Shown: piece after piece, positions 37,239-49,438 of the stretch | Layout: each line of letters starts with the position of its first letter | Position numbering within the stretch: the first letter of the stretch is position 1 | Assembly: GCA_964036195.1 (NCBI GenBank) | Contig: OZ038457.1 | Coordinates: 10,567,147-10,631,146 of the forward strand | Length of the DNA stretch: 64,000 bases | Direction of reading: 5' to 3' | Origin: Sphaerolaimus hirsutus | Taxonomy: Eukaryota; Nematoda; Chromadorea; Monhysterida; Sphaerolaimidae | The notes under the pieces: generated by a model | The model's input: only the letters and a program-made list of their open reading frames with translations | Told to the model about the DNA's origin: nothing | The model's database searches: none | Made by a program: the position numbers and the translations under genes

Positions 37239-38128
37239 GCTCATTATTCCAAAGTTTTTGGTAATCTTTCATAATTTACTTATTCGATTTCAATCCACGT
37301 TTTCATCGAAACGTGAGCTGAAATGCAAAAATCGTGCGTAAACATTATCATGTCTGCTGTCGTTGTCATCACTGATTAGGTGCGATGGCGCTAGTGGCGA
37401 CTATTTGTATTTACATAAAAACGTATAGTAGATATTATACGTTGAGATATCTCGAGAATCCAATCACACTGGAACTAAAAGCATCTTGCCTACGCGGGCG
37501 GCCTTGTTAAGTATTGCTTTCCGCTGCGAGTCTATGTGAATATTGTATTTACATCCGGATAACTTCAAGTGTCCATGTTCACCAACAGCCACATTTTAGA
37601 AACATAGATATTAAATATGTACCGCTAGCGGCTACTCGGCTCAACACAGTGATCGAGCGGTAATTTTATTTCATCGCAAGGTCAAAGTTACTTTTTATGT
37701 CAATTGTTATACGGGCTGCATTGCATCCAATTTTAGCAATTTTAGCAAAACCAGCATGGTATTCAACATTCTGCACCAACATTCTGTAAAACACCCATTT
37801 CTGGAACGCTAAAAATGGTATATACCTACCTGAAAACACCTCATATTTTCTATTCGATACAAAGCTCGAAACTAGCTAGGATGTTTGATATCAAGCTCCA
37901 TTCCCTCAAAGCGAAAAACTAGTGGGAAGGTTGTATTTTACCAGATGAAAGTGATGCCAGATAATAAACCGTGAAATATGTCGGTCGTGTGTCATAGTTG
38001 ATGGCATTGTCACGGGTTTATGGTGGATTCAACATCTAAAATTTTCTAGTCGACTGCTCAGAAAAACCTACCAACTGACCACAGCCTGCTGAAGCCAGAA
38101 TAACGCCTGCTGAAATAAATAAAAAACT
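37239..38128. other. No feature recognised
   Basis: AT-rich, no coding character, no family repeat seen. Confidence 0.4.
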
Positions 38129-38526
38129 TGAGTGATGTAAATAAATGCACCTTGCGGTGGTGGGCACCAAAGTGACTCGACCACCGGTCTTGGGTGGTAC
38201 CCTTGCAATTTTCGAAGGAGCCTTGCCCTGCCGGTGTCGGTAATATTGTTTCAGAAGAGCACCGGACCGGTCAGTGACAGTACGGTTCGGTGCTCTTTTT
38301 CTAGGATGCATTTAGGTTTTAGCACCAGGGCCAAGATAAAAAGCAACCTAAAAGGCACCGGCCAAGTCTTCATGGCCGTAAATATTTGTGCAGTGAAGTG
38401 CAGTGCTTTATTTTTGCCAGTGCCCCAAGGTGCTATGTCCCTTTTCTAAGGAATGGCAGACAGAGGTGCTGGTGCGGTACCATATTTCGGTACGGTGCCA
38501 TATTTCCCGGTGCCTTTAACATCACT
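38129..38526. repeat. GGTGCC-word hAT-like MITE
   Basis: AGTGATGTAAATAAATGCACC to GGTGCCTTTAACATCACT. Interior words GGTGCC, GGCACC and GGTGCTCTTTTT. Termini match the GGCGCC family, but the core word is changed. No clear duplication. Confidence 0.6.
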
Positions 38527-39554
38527 ACACATGACTACAAAGAGAGTAAATCCAATGAACATCTCTGGCGGGTTTGTAACCAAATTGCAGTCTATTCACT
38601 GTATTCTACAATTTACTCACACAATCAACTCGACCAGCCCACACCATCGTCATTATATTTGAGCTTGTGAATGCGATCAGCTTACTGAGGTAATTTCAGT
38701 TTTGACGCGCGGTACTCATTTGGAACCTGGAATCATGGCCAATAATGATTACATTCCATCGCTCACGATAATTTCTCATGCCTGATCCACAGAATAAGCA
38801 CAAAACCCTTTTGAATGCCACTATCCGGTGGACTATGGACAGTGATTAACAAGTAAAAACCGTTTATTTATCTAGTGCAAAAACTGTCTCTGCCTTTAAG
38901 GTGCAATTACAGCTCAAAGTTTCTTTTGTATTTAAATTTATAACGTAAACAAAAGATGTGCGTAAAATATACAGGAGACTGGATAAAGGCATTGTAATTT
39001 CAGTCAAAGTAAGCGCATAGCAGATGATTATTGTGTCCAAAGCTCAAGAGCTTATTTGAATTGTACTGAAAGTTATAAATTTCTACGCAAATTTGTTGAA
39101 TAGGTATGCATTTGGGTAATTAAACATTTTTAAACAGGTAAAGCTAGGTAGGTGAAGCGTGTGGAAGATACTTCACCCGGAAATTGCGTGACGCTTGCGG
39201 AAACATGTGGAAGCGCGCCGCTTCCCGACATATCACAAACCCATGTCTGTGCTGTGTGGTCTTAAATTCAAAACTCTAGGATATCCTGTCGAGGTAAAAT
39301 ATTTATATACATACCTAATAAACAAACAGTTTAACCATAACTGATTAAAACACATCTGAGTTTTCCCGAATGGATCATTTTCATCGTCACGAAAAAGTAT
39401 TGAACAGACAGACGCCATATTCCAGTAAACACAAATGCGTCCATAGTTGATTAATCAGTTTCCCATTGTAAAATGAATGTCTGTTGTCATTTTTTTGACA
39501 TTATGCAAGCAGATAAAGTCATATAATGAAATGTATTCATCTGGATATTCTGAC

Positions 39555-40142
39555 TAGGGTGTAAAAAAAATTTTTTTACGGAAAACGGAAACGGAAACGA
39601 AAAATTTTTTTCAGCAGCCGGAAAACGGAAAAAAAATTTGCACTTGGCGGAAAACGGAAACGGAAACGGAAAAAAAATTTCAGCGGCCGGAAAACGGAAA
39701 AAGAGGCCGGAAAAACGGAAACGGAAAACTCAAATTTGCACGGAAATGGAAAAACTTGCTGAAATTTTGCCAGAAAACAGATAAAATTTGCTGAAATTTT
39801 GCTGGAAGTGGAAAAAATTTGCAGTAATTTTGCTGGAAACAGAAAATTTCTCACATCATTGACAGTTTGGCTGATCAGAAAACAGAAAGCTGAGCCAGAA
39901 AAAGGTTAAATGAGGCGGAACATAGAAAATTCAGGCGGAAAATGGAAAAAGGAGGAAAAACTGGAAATTGAGGCGGAAAACGGAAAAAAGGCGGAAAAAC
40001 TGAAATCTTCACCGGAAAACGGAAAATGAGCCGGAAAAATGGGAAAAAAAATTGCAGCAGCCGGAAAACGGAACGGAAAACGGAAGAAAATTGCCTGCGG
40101 AAAACGGAAACGGAAAACGGAAAACGGAAATTTGACACCCTA
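39555..40142. mobile_element. hAT-like MITE, GGAAAACGG family
   Basis: TAGGGTGTAAAAAAAATTTT to GGAAATTTGACACCCTA, 588 bp, perfect 8-bp duplication ATTCTGAC (39547-39554, 40143-40150). The interior is dozens of degenerate GGAAAACGGAAACGG words. Confidence 0.88.
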
Positions 40143-40150
40143 ATTCTGAC

Positions 40151-41957
40151 TGCAGAATAAAATGTTCAATGCTTTCTGAAGGGGAAGACATTTATTAAGC
40201 ATCTATGCACACGTGCGCATGCCAATAAGCCGGGCTACCTACCGGTAATTAAAATTGCATTGGATGAAGAAAGGAAAATGTAAGAAGCGAAACAGCACTA
40301 ATGCGAACATGTGTATTATATTGTCTGTGTGAAAGAACAGAATGGTGTGCCCATGGGTTGGAATGAGACGAAAAGTATTGTACAATATATGATTAAATAT
40401 TAATAGAAACAGGTATTCTATGTGGGTAGAGTATAGCGAGGTTTAAGCTATGTGATATTTAACCCATCGACTGTAAAGCCAAAGTATGTCGCTAGGTATG
40501 GCGACATTTAAGCCACAGTGAAGTTGAGAAAGTGTGTCATTATTAAACCAAATGTGTCCACTCGTGAGCTGGAATACCTCATTCCAATGCAAATGTCGCT
40601 TTTATATTTCCATTCAATCTCAAGAAAATGGATAAAAATTTGAACTTTTCCATTTCTCTCTCCATTTTTTACGAGTGGGCTAAATAATTAAATACATACT
40701 GTTGGTGATGAGTCGAATTATTGACTGCGGCTTTAGAAACGAGGTACCTTTGCTTTAATCATGATGCACTTTGGCTTATCAATCGAAAGGCTACGAGTCG
40801 GTGTGCTTAAAAAATGGGTTTCCCTCCTACACGGGTAGGTAGGCACAGGCTAAAGAAAGCTGTGACCATTTCATGCGTCGGCTTGAACTAGTGAGAAACA
40901 CGACTACTATTTTCCTTGGGGGCCGCTGTGCCGCCTATTGCTGGCGGCAGGCCGTTGCAAAACGAATTTGAGCACATTACATTGACCGCATTTTCTTGCC
41001 GTGTTGCAACCGCCTGAGAAATGGGTCAATTTTACATTTGTTTGGCTGTTTGGCTAGGGTGTTTCCGCTCCTGTCAGAGCGACAACACATGCAATATGAA
41101 GCCCGTCGCCGACTCCGCCGAATGATGTATTTTCATACATTTAGAACCGACAGAACGGGTGAAATTACTGTTGCAACTTCGCAAAAATGTTTTATCCAAA
41201 AGCAAGCAGCAAAAGTGTTTAGATTTTTTCATGGGCGAGTGCCAGTTTCACGCGTGCTCTGTAGTTAAGGCTGATATGCATCTGCATGTAGTGACGATAA
41301 CATAATAAAAATAGTTGTGATAAATTAATGTATCGACATAAAATATAAATATTTACATATTTTTTGGGAGGTACATAGTCACGGTGTGACAATTCATCAG
41401 CTAATGAAAAAATGTGAAACTTGGGTGTAATTTTCTTATCAATCTGTGCAGACAGACTAGGTAAATACATAGGTAAATACTTATTAGACATAAGAAATCG
41501 ACTTGAAGTTGAAGCCAAGCAATATTTAACAAATTGTGAATTAAAATGCCTCACCGTAAACACCTCAGTAAAACAAGTTTGTAAATATATATAAAACACA
41601 TTGCATATTATTGATCAAAAGAGAAAGCTCCGCGGTGCCGTCGCAGCAGCTAATGGGTAAAATGCAACGCAATTTGGGGCAAATGATGCAGACAAGACGT
41701 GTTTCCTATTAGCTGTGTCGTTACCAATTTGCACTTACCTGTTTGCAATTTCCACGTATACGTTTGTTCACGTTTCTGCAACTTTAGATTTTTGCAAAGT
41801 GACACCCACATAAATATCCGTGCCACAAAAGTACCATTACAGTGTTCCATCGGACGTGGTGAACAACCAGATAGGTGCAATTTAAAAAAATGTCAAATGA
41901 AAGTACCAAAAAAAATCTGTGGATAACCAACATAGCCTTCCAAAACTTGCTGCTGAC
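40151..41957. other. No confident feature
   Basis: A 90-codon plus frame at 40996-41268 (with a basic EARRRLRRMM stretch) has moderate GC but no splice context or recognised motif, so it is not called. Confidence 0.35.
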
Positions 41958-42260
41958 CGTCGTAGGTGTATTCTGCGCCTTCTTGCACTTGAGCACGCTG
42001 GTGCTGAACGTGCGCCTGATGCCCTCGCCGGGGTCGAGCTGCGCCAGCAACGAGTCGGCCGGCTGCTGGTGCAGTCCGTCGCCGCTGCCGCTCGCCAGCG
42101 CCGCGTCCGTGTCCGACATGCGGTGGCGCGGCGACAGCGACAGCATGTAGTCCTCGTAGCCGCTGCGGCCGCCCAGCACGGGCGGCCGGCGCCCTCGCTC
42201 GCTGTTCATAGTTGTAGTCGACGGGCGTGTTTTTTTTGTATCGTAGAAATGCACGCGCAC
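41958..42260 (-). CDS. Candidate 5' coding exon, uncharacterised (possibly PDE4)
   Basis: GC-rich open frame with Mets at 42260 and 42209 (MNSERGRRPPVLGGRSGYED), then LSPRHRMSDTDAALASG and GIRRTFSTSVLKCKKAQNTP. A possible donor ACG|GTCAGC at 41957 is weak; phase 0 would match 36752. It is upstream of PDE4 on the same strand and could be another alternative N-terminus, but no PDE4 motif is present. A separate gene is possible. Confidence 0.4.
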
Positions 42261-42989
42261 GTGGTTGAGTAGCGTATTCAGCTAGTGTTAGAACTGGGTA
42301 ATTATTTCGGTGAGGTACATGTGCACATCGTTGTTGAACGATAGGTAGGAGCTGCGAAAAAGTTATTTATGTTCCGTCAGGTTGAGCAATACTCAAAAAA
42401 TAATGCGGCCGGAAAAGCGGCAGCTGTGACTGCAATTTAACACCTAAATATGACTGTAGTCAGGTATTAATCATTGATAGTATTCGGAAAGTATTAACTA
42501 TTAATGACCTTCGGAATGCAAAGAGATTAAGTAAATACGTCATGAGTATGCCAGCAGACCGATTTTACATTTACATTCCATCTATTGTGCGGTAATCAGC
42601 AGACGCAGACAATAAATCGCGTTTCCTTAGTTCCACGAGTGGGTGTGATAGTGCTACAACGACTTTAGGGGAAAATACAGGGAAATGTGAAATTTCTTGC
42701 CCGTAACTGGATATTTGTACTATTTACATGTGGACAATGACTTTCCCTGTGAAATACTATACAGCAAGCTAAGTGTGCACTGAACTTTAGTTTTCTACAC
42801 GCAGGCAATTTAAATGATGAGTGGATAGAATGCACAGCACTAAAATTCAATTCAATTCAGCGTTTCTGTGGATCTTTTAATGTTGATCTTGAATCTCACG
42901 GGGTGCATTGCACCGCAAGTGAAACTGGAGCATAAAAAGGCACTACTTACATTTCGTGAGAATAGATCGATAATACCCATTTACTTGCG
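42261..42989. other. Possible upstream region of the 42-kb exon; nothing recognised
   Basis: AT-rich with no repeat family or RNA gene seen. Confidence 0.3.
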
Positions 42990-43262
42990 TATACTCCAGT
43001 GTCTTTGCACCTTGCACACGTGGTTCACGCTGGAAGCGTGCCAAAAATATTTAATACATGCGATGTTCATAAAAAGACAAAAGATCCATAGCTGTTGTGA
43101 CGTTTTACTTTTACGTATTCACAACAATTATTGATCTTTTTTTAATTTTTTAAACGATTTTTATATTTTCGCGAAGATAGCATGCTTAAATTATCATTGG
43201 CACGCTTCCAACGATGCGACATAAATAACTGTGAGTGCAGAGCGTCTTGTCACTCGAGTATA
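42990..43262. repeat. TATACTC-family MITE, copy 3
   Basis: TATACTCCAGTG to CACTCGAGTATA, 273 bp, same internal ACCTTGCACACGTGG and ATTGGCACGCTTCCAA blocks as the other copies. Confidence 0.8.
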
Positions 43263-44679
43263 GTTAAATCTTTACAACGATTAAAATAGGTAATGGCCAT
43301 GCACGAAAATGGACTGTTTACGAGTGTTTTATTTAAATTTAAATTATGTATCAATTGAGACGCAGCGTTGTTATAAGTACCAAACTATTTCAAAAGAATG
43401 CGTACGGGTAAATACTTTGATTCTTGCCCATGCTCATCAAATACCTGGGTAAAACACTTTTCGTTTACCCATACCTGGGTAAATTTGCGTAAAGCTATTT
43501 TTCATTCATGGATGATAAAATCGAGTATCTTTCTTGGTACTCGTATAAAATGTGCGTGTGTGTGCGTAAAATAAAATCAAATATAAAGTATTTCAGAGTA
43601 AACGTAAATACCCACTATCAACTCTCTTTAGATGATGGGCAGGCACCGGGCAAGCATTTATTATCGGAGTGAAGTTTTGCCAAAGGGCACCGCCGCAGCC
43701 TGCCTCTTTTACATGAAAATACATGCGCCAATGTTCCTTCCAAACATGCGGGAAATCTTACGATGCAGCATCAGCGGAGCGTGGGTGTATGGCCAACTTT
43801 AACCTGCTGAATGTTTCATGTCCAACTGCTAGACGCGCGTGGGGCGTACTCTCGCATCGCAACGCATCCACCACGCAATGCGCATGCCTAAATGCATTGC
43901 CAGCGTTCTATAGGCGATTCTAGACTTCTAGCATGAAACAAATTTGATAAATTGCGCCAAATTCGATAATTTGGGTGAGATTTACCAAGGTGGTCGAGAC
44001 TCTCTTCCAAACTTTTTGAGACTTTTAGCTGTGAAATTCACATGATAGTTTCGAAATACGAAATGAAATCGTTTTATCAGTAGCATATACCTAACATGAC
44101 ACGTGGCTCAGTGGATCAAAACAAAGACTGAAAACGGACCCTGCGCCGGCCATTCACAAACTTTCATGGCAATTCTTGCATAGAACTGGAAAAAGTCGAT
44201 CATTCATTCATGCACTTTGGATTCGTTGGATGCACTCATGCTGGAAAATAAACAGCCCAGCTTTCATGTACTATATTATTTATGTACAGTATAACCTGGC
44301 TTGATAAATTATTGAGACTTCGTGATAATTTGAAAACCAATTTATCAACAAAGTTTTTATCGATATTGAGGTAGAAATTCACGATATCTTCAAATTATGC
44401 ACGATTCATAAAATTCACAAACGCGTCGCCCGAATTGGCAAAACCTGTGTAAATATTGGGAACTTAACTTTTCGTCGAACATCCTCTTAAATATGTATAG
44501 GGAATTCACGTGAGAAATTGCCTCATTGCGCGAACAACCAGCAGAATGGGTATGTGGGTAAAATGTTTTACGTTCCCGCGATGCGTGACGTGGTGCTCGG
44601 CGCCGCGCCAGCCAGCGCGGCAATTGCGCAACACACGATGGCAAAACACACACATTAAATACAGAAAGTCATTGAGTTT
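43263..44679. other. Mostly unassigned; one GGGTAAATA-word patch
   Basis: 43400-43500 repeats TACCTGGGTAAA words. Frames at 43723-43923 and 44390-44755 lack motifs. Nothing else seen. Confidence 0.35.
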
Positions 44680-45660
44680 CTGTGTTTTTGTTTACACAGA
44701 AACACGGATACAGAAAACAGAAACAAAAAAAATGAAAAATTCAAAACTCAAATAATTTTTTTTCATTGGAGAACACAAACACAGAAAACACAGAAAGTTT
44801 TTTTTGAGTTTTTTATTTAAGGAATGCATGTTGTGTTGAACCAAAAAAAAAATTGGTAAAAATAGATACATGTGTGACTAGTTTTTACATTTTTCAGCAC
44901 ATCTTACATGGTTCTGGAGTGCCCCCATAACATGCATAAACCAATTTCTAATGAGAAAAACTATGTTTTTGTATTGAAACACTGCCTTTAGGTAAAAACT
45001 TGCATTTCACAAAGAAAACTTGAGTTTTCACCAGGGCTGCAAAAGTTTGTTTATGCTTAAATACCTGAAATACCCTGGTATTTGGGTATTTATATTCACA
45101 CTTCTGCTTAGGCTTTCATAAAATACCCTTACACCTTGTTATGCTTTCCTGGCCAAAATACCTGGGTACTGCGAAAGCATAAACTTCTTTGCAGATGCCC
45201 TGTTTTATGCTTTTGAGAAAGCATAAAACAGAATTGTGACAAAAGTTAACTTCAAATGTGTGTTATGTGCTGAAAATAGTGACATACTGTCGAACAATTC
45301 AATTTATTCATTACAGAAAAACAGTCTTACACTACAATATTGTTGATGATTGAAGATGTGAAATAATGCACGGAAATGATCAACAATAACATTTATGCTT
45401 GCATGTTTTTACACTTAATTTGGTATTTTAAAAATACCTCATGTTTTAATATAAATACTTGAAATTTGCAAAGTGTATTTACACTTACACTTTACTTTCC
45501 AAAAATACCAATATTTTAACAACTGTTGTTTTCACCAAAAACACAGAAATAAAAACAGAGTCACTCAAGTGTTTTTTGCAACAAAAAAACCCCAGAAAAC
45601 ACAGGTATTGAATTTAGAGAAACTCCAAATACAGAAAGTGTTTTTTTATAAAATTTACCC
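44680..45660. repeat. Word-type repeat, ACACAGAAA ends around a long core
   Basis: 44680-44800 and 45530-45650 are both degenerate ACAGAAAACAC words flanking non-repetitive sequence, as in a MITE with word-type subterminal repeats. It contains the nested element 45032-45202. Limits approximate. Confidence 0.45.
45032..45202. repeat. CAGGGCTGC-type MITE, 171 bp
   Basis: CAGGGCTGCAAAAGTTTG and CTTCTTTGCAGATGCCCTG are imperfect TIRs. Interior words AAATACCTG / GGGTATTT and AAGCATAA / TTTATGCTT. Confidence 0.6.
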
Positions 45661-45708
45661 ATCGATGTGCACAACTCATCTACACAAGATGGCGCTTTGG
45701 GATTTATT

Positions 45709-45885
45709 TACCGTAGATATTTATTCTGATAGAAGAGCGCCCTTCAATTTGTCTACTGTAGACGTCTTTCTATTTGAAGCCGCTCTTCTATTTATTTCGC
45801 GACCCAAATAAGGTGAAAAATGTACCTTCTCTATTGGAGACGCCCTTCTATCGGAGACCCGTTCTTCTATTAGAAGAAATACGGT
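45709..45885. repeat. TACCGTATTTC-family MITE, subfamily C
   Basis: TACCGTAGATATTTATTCTG with AGAAGAGCGCCCTTC words, then TATTAGAAGAAATACGGTA. Confidence 0.75.
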
Positions 45886-46283
45886 ATTTCCTAGCGTAAA
45901 CAGGCCTTAGCACGCAACTCTCAAGATGACTACTTACATACGCGTGTTGAACGAATTGAAGTTTTTTTGCAGTTACTAGCAACTATCCACAGAAGTGATG
46001 CACCAGAAATAGATGTGCACATTTCTGACCGCAGGCAGGCTCACATGCCAGCTAAAACAATCAATGATGTTTGCTCGGGGCAGCGACAACTGGTGTGCAA
46101 TGTGTGGATGGGAACTATTTAGAGCATTTTTGTGCCTACACACGCTAGTTTTCTACCGAAATGTTAAAACATCATAAATAAGCTTCGAACGTGTTAAGTG
46201 TGTCTCAACTATTTTTTGTTGATGAATTAAAAATAACTGATTGACGAGTTTTCCAAATTGTTCGAAATTTCTGTAGTACACTC

Positions 46284-46703
46284 ACCGTATTTCCCCGAAA
46301 TACCCCCGGGGGGTGATTGTTTCATAGTGCTCCCGAGAGGGGGGGGGGGGGTATTTCGAGGGGGGGGGTTATTATTTCACAAGAACTTTTTTGAAATCCT
46401 AGTACAAAATCGTTGTTTGTGATGTGCGCTGGGGTAGAAATATGCATCAATAACTGACATGTAAAGACTCCTGTAAACTGATATTAGTAAAATACGTAGA
46501 TGGTATAAACACTGTTCTAACGTGATTCCGACATTGTTTTAACCTGTGTTCTGCACTACGTAGAACACAAACTGCGGTATTTGTCATGTACGTTCTCTTT
46601 ACACTCAATTTGGGGGGTGTATTTCGAGGGGGGGGGGGGTGATTGTTTCATAGTGGTCTCGAGGGGGGTCAAACGAGGGGGGGTATTTCGAGGAAATACG
46701 GTA
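46284..46703. repeat. TACCGTATTTC-family MITE, subfamily A
   Basis: ACCGTATTTCCCCGAAATAC to TTTCGAGGAAATACGGTA, 420 bp, with TTGTTTCATAGTGGTCTCGAG blocks and the TTGTTTGTGATGTGCG core. Confidence 0.85.
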
Positions 46704-46732
46704 TGTATAGGCACACAATAAATTATGAATAC

Positions 46733-47815
46733 ATCAACTCTAGTAACTTTACGCCTGACACTAGTGATGGAAAAGCGCCAGAGAAAATGGCGCCAGGCGC
46801 CGATAGCGCCATGGCGCCATTCATAAACTGGGCGCCAAGCGCCAAGGGCGCCACGGAAAAAGGGCGCCAGGCGCCATGGCGCAGTTCGGAATGTGGGCGC
46901 CAGGTGCCAAGGGCGCCACAGAAAGAGGGCGCCATGGCGCCATTTGAAAAATAGGGCGCCAAGCCTAATAAGTGTGTACAGTACCCTGAGTGTTCTAAAA
47001 CATTTTCCTAACAATCTAGAGCACACATTCATGTGTTTATTCACGTGCTCCAGGGTGTAATAAACAAAAATGAGACTAATGAGGCAAAAACATTTAGCAT
47101 AACATCATACCCCCACGTTACATTCAATTCAAACACGAAGAAATTCATTCAGTTCATATAGTGCAAATTATGTTTTATGGCTTTCTGCTCACAAATGTGT
47201 TCTGGAAATGGACAAAAACGGACAATTAGAATCCATTGATTATGGGTTTGCAACTTCAACGGTTCAACATTCTCACCTTCTGATCAGTCAGATGCGTCTG
47301 ATGAACCGCTGAACCACATCGCGTTTTCTGATAATAATAATAATAACCGCTGGATGAAAAAAAATTGCACCCACTCTTACCCCTTCATCCATTTTTATGG
47401 CGATTTTCGATTATCTACTGACGGTCTCCTTGAAACCATGCTGGCGCTATTTTGGCGCCCTTTTAGGGCAGGGCGCCACAGAAAAAGGGCGCCAAGCCAC
47501 AAGGGCGCCATGGCGCATTTCAGAAAGTGGGCGCCAGGCGCCAGGGGCGCCACAGAAAAAGGGCGCTAAGCGCCAGTGGCGCCATGGCGGAGCATCCTTT
47601 GGTGCCCTCAAATGACGTCAGCGCCATGACGCCATTCCATCACTACCTGGCACGCGTCGTCCATGGGAGAAGGTGCACACTTTGTTCAACGCGTATTCAC
47701 AGCAATAACATTTTTCATCTTTTCTCAGAAATCGCACCCTATGGCTATAACCATCATTGGCGTGCTTCCAAAGCGAGACATAAATAACTGCACGTGCAGA
47801 GTGTCATGCCATTGA
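46733..47815. repeat. TATACTC-family MITE, copy 4, split by a hAT-like element
   Basis: 46733-46761 (ACTCTAGTAACTTTACGCCTGACAC) and 47646-47815 (CCTGGCACGCGTCG to GAGTGTCATGCC) rejoin into a TATACTC-type copy when 46762-47645 and one 8-mer are removed. Termini degenerate. Confidence 0.6.
46762..47645. mobile_element. hAT-like element, GGCGCC family, 884 bp
   Basis: TAGTGATGGAAAAGCGCC to GCCATTCCATCACTA. Flanking 8-mers CCTGACAC and CCTGGCAC agree at 7 of 8. Both ends are arrays of GGGCGCCA words; the middle (46975-47440) is unique AT-rich DNA with no ORF of note. Longest copy of this family here. Confidence 0.8.
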
Positions 47816-48175
47816 CTGCATCTTTTCATGCAGTTGATGTGTAGAGGGAGCACCTATTCATAAGGAGTGGGCGTGAGTGACTGAAGGTCTCTGAATACGG
47901 GGTCGAGACTTGAGACATCCTCCACTGGTTTCAGTCGGTTGAAAAGCCCCGAACTGAACCAACTATTGTTTCATTTGCCCAGTCAAATTGCACTCCCAGG
48001 CTGTTTATCAAAAACTTATCAAAAAACGTGCTCAACGACTTGATAACGTAGTTTTCTTATCAGTGGGAATTGGCAAGTTGGCACCAGTGTTTTTCAAACA
48101 GAGCAGCACTAAATAGTGACGCGCTGGTGCCCGCCTACTGTCTAATGCCAAGAAAATGGGCGTCAATCATTTTGA

Positions 48176-48451
48176 TGTCGGGTGCCAAAAAAAATTCACG
48201 GAAAATTTTTGCACTTCCCGGAAAACAGAAATTAAAAAATTGCACCAGCCAGAAAACTGTAAAACAAAAATGGACTACGGAAAGCAAAATTTGCATGGAA
48301 GCAATCAATTTTGCTGGAAACAGTAAAAATTTGCAGAAATTTTGCTGGAAACTAAAAACCTAAAAAGCATTAATAACGAAAATGGAAAATGGAAATTTGG
48401 AAATCGGAAACGGAAAAATGTCGCCTTCGAAAAACGGAATTTTGACACCCT
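48176..48451. repeat. GGAAAACGG-family MITE, second copy
   Basis: GGGTGCCAAAAAAAATTCACGG to CGGAATTTTGACACCCTA with GGAAA words inside. No duplication seen. Confidence 0.65.
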
Positions 48452-48766
48452 ACTTCACGGAATAGGGCACCAACTTCAATTCAAAGCTGAAGTGGCGTCC
48501 TCGAGAATGGCCTTCAAAATGTGAAACAGGCGTGCAAGCAGTGCAGCGTAAAATGAAATATTTAGAATGGAATGTACCTTGGTAATGTTTATGTGCCCAC
48601 ATAATGCGATGTGTGTTTTGACTGAATATTGGCAGAGTATCCTGTCATGGAACGTTGCTCATACAATGGATTAAAAGTAATGCGGTTAAAAATTCTGGCG
48701 TGAAAAATTCCCCCTTAAACAGTACCCTTTAAATAGTAAACCCTTGTATAGTCCCTACTTGAGTGG

Positions 48767-49200
48767 TGTTGTGCCCACGGCACTCAAGTTTCCAGGAAGA
48801 CTTCACAAGTCAACTCAAACACCTTGAAAAACAGCCTGGCACGTTCTGGACCTCAACGAGCAAGTGTTGAGTCCAGTCAGAAGTGCCCTTCTCGGCGTGT
48901 GAAGAAAGGTAGAGTGAGCATGATTCAACTTTACTAGGATGGATTTAGGCTTCTAAATAATGTTTCCACCTTCTAAATCACGATTGCTTTATTCCAGCAC
49001 AAAAAAGTATGCAAAACTGCAAACTGGAATGGCACGCGTGAACTCAAAAGATAAAACCTAAAAACCTGCAAATCTGAGAAAAGTGAATGAATGGAAAACA
49101 TGCAGCCAGTTTATAAAGGCTGCACGAAACATGAGCGTTGCGGGTTGTGCACTGTATGCACACATGCACTGAATAGTGATTAATAACAGTTATCACTACA
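48767..49200 (-). repeat. 3' LTR of E2
   Basis: 434 bp, matches the 5' LTR by eye; preceded on the minus strand by GAGGGGGGG. Confidence 0.9.
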
Positions 49201-49438
49201 CCCCCCCTCATGACACACGCTAGGGGGTTACACAAAAAAAATTACGCAACTGTAGTGTAGTACCAACTGCTACAAATAAATGTCAAAAATTGAAAAAATT
49301 GCAGATTTGTCAAACTATCCAAATTCGAGTATAAAAAAATGAAGATATACAAATGGGTGGCCAAAAGGGCCTGATAAAACTTGAAATAGAAAAACATCGA
49401 TGTGAAAAAATTGCAAATACTGTGAAAAATGTGTTATC

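Noticed and set aside
39576-40191. Phe/Arg/Pro-rich minus-strand frames (RFRFRFPPSA type)
   Set aside because: Translation of the GGAAAACGG word repeat inside a MITE.
40996-41268. 90-codon plus-strand frame with basic stretch
   Set aside because: No motif, no acceptor/donor support and no neighbouring exons.
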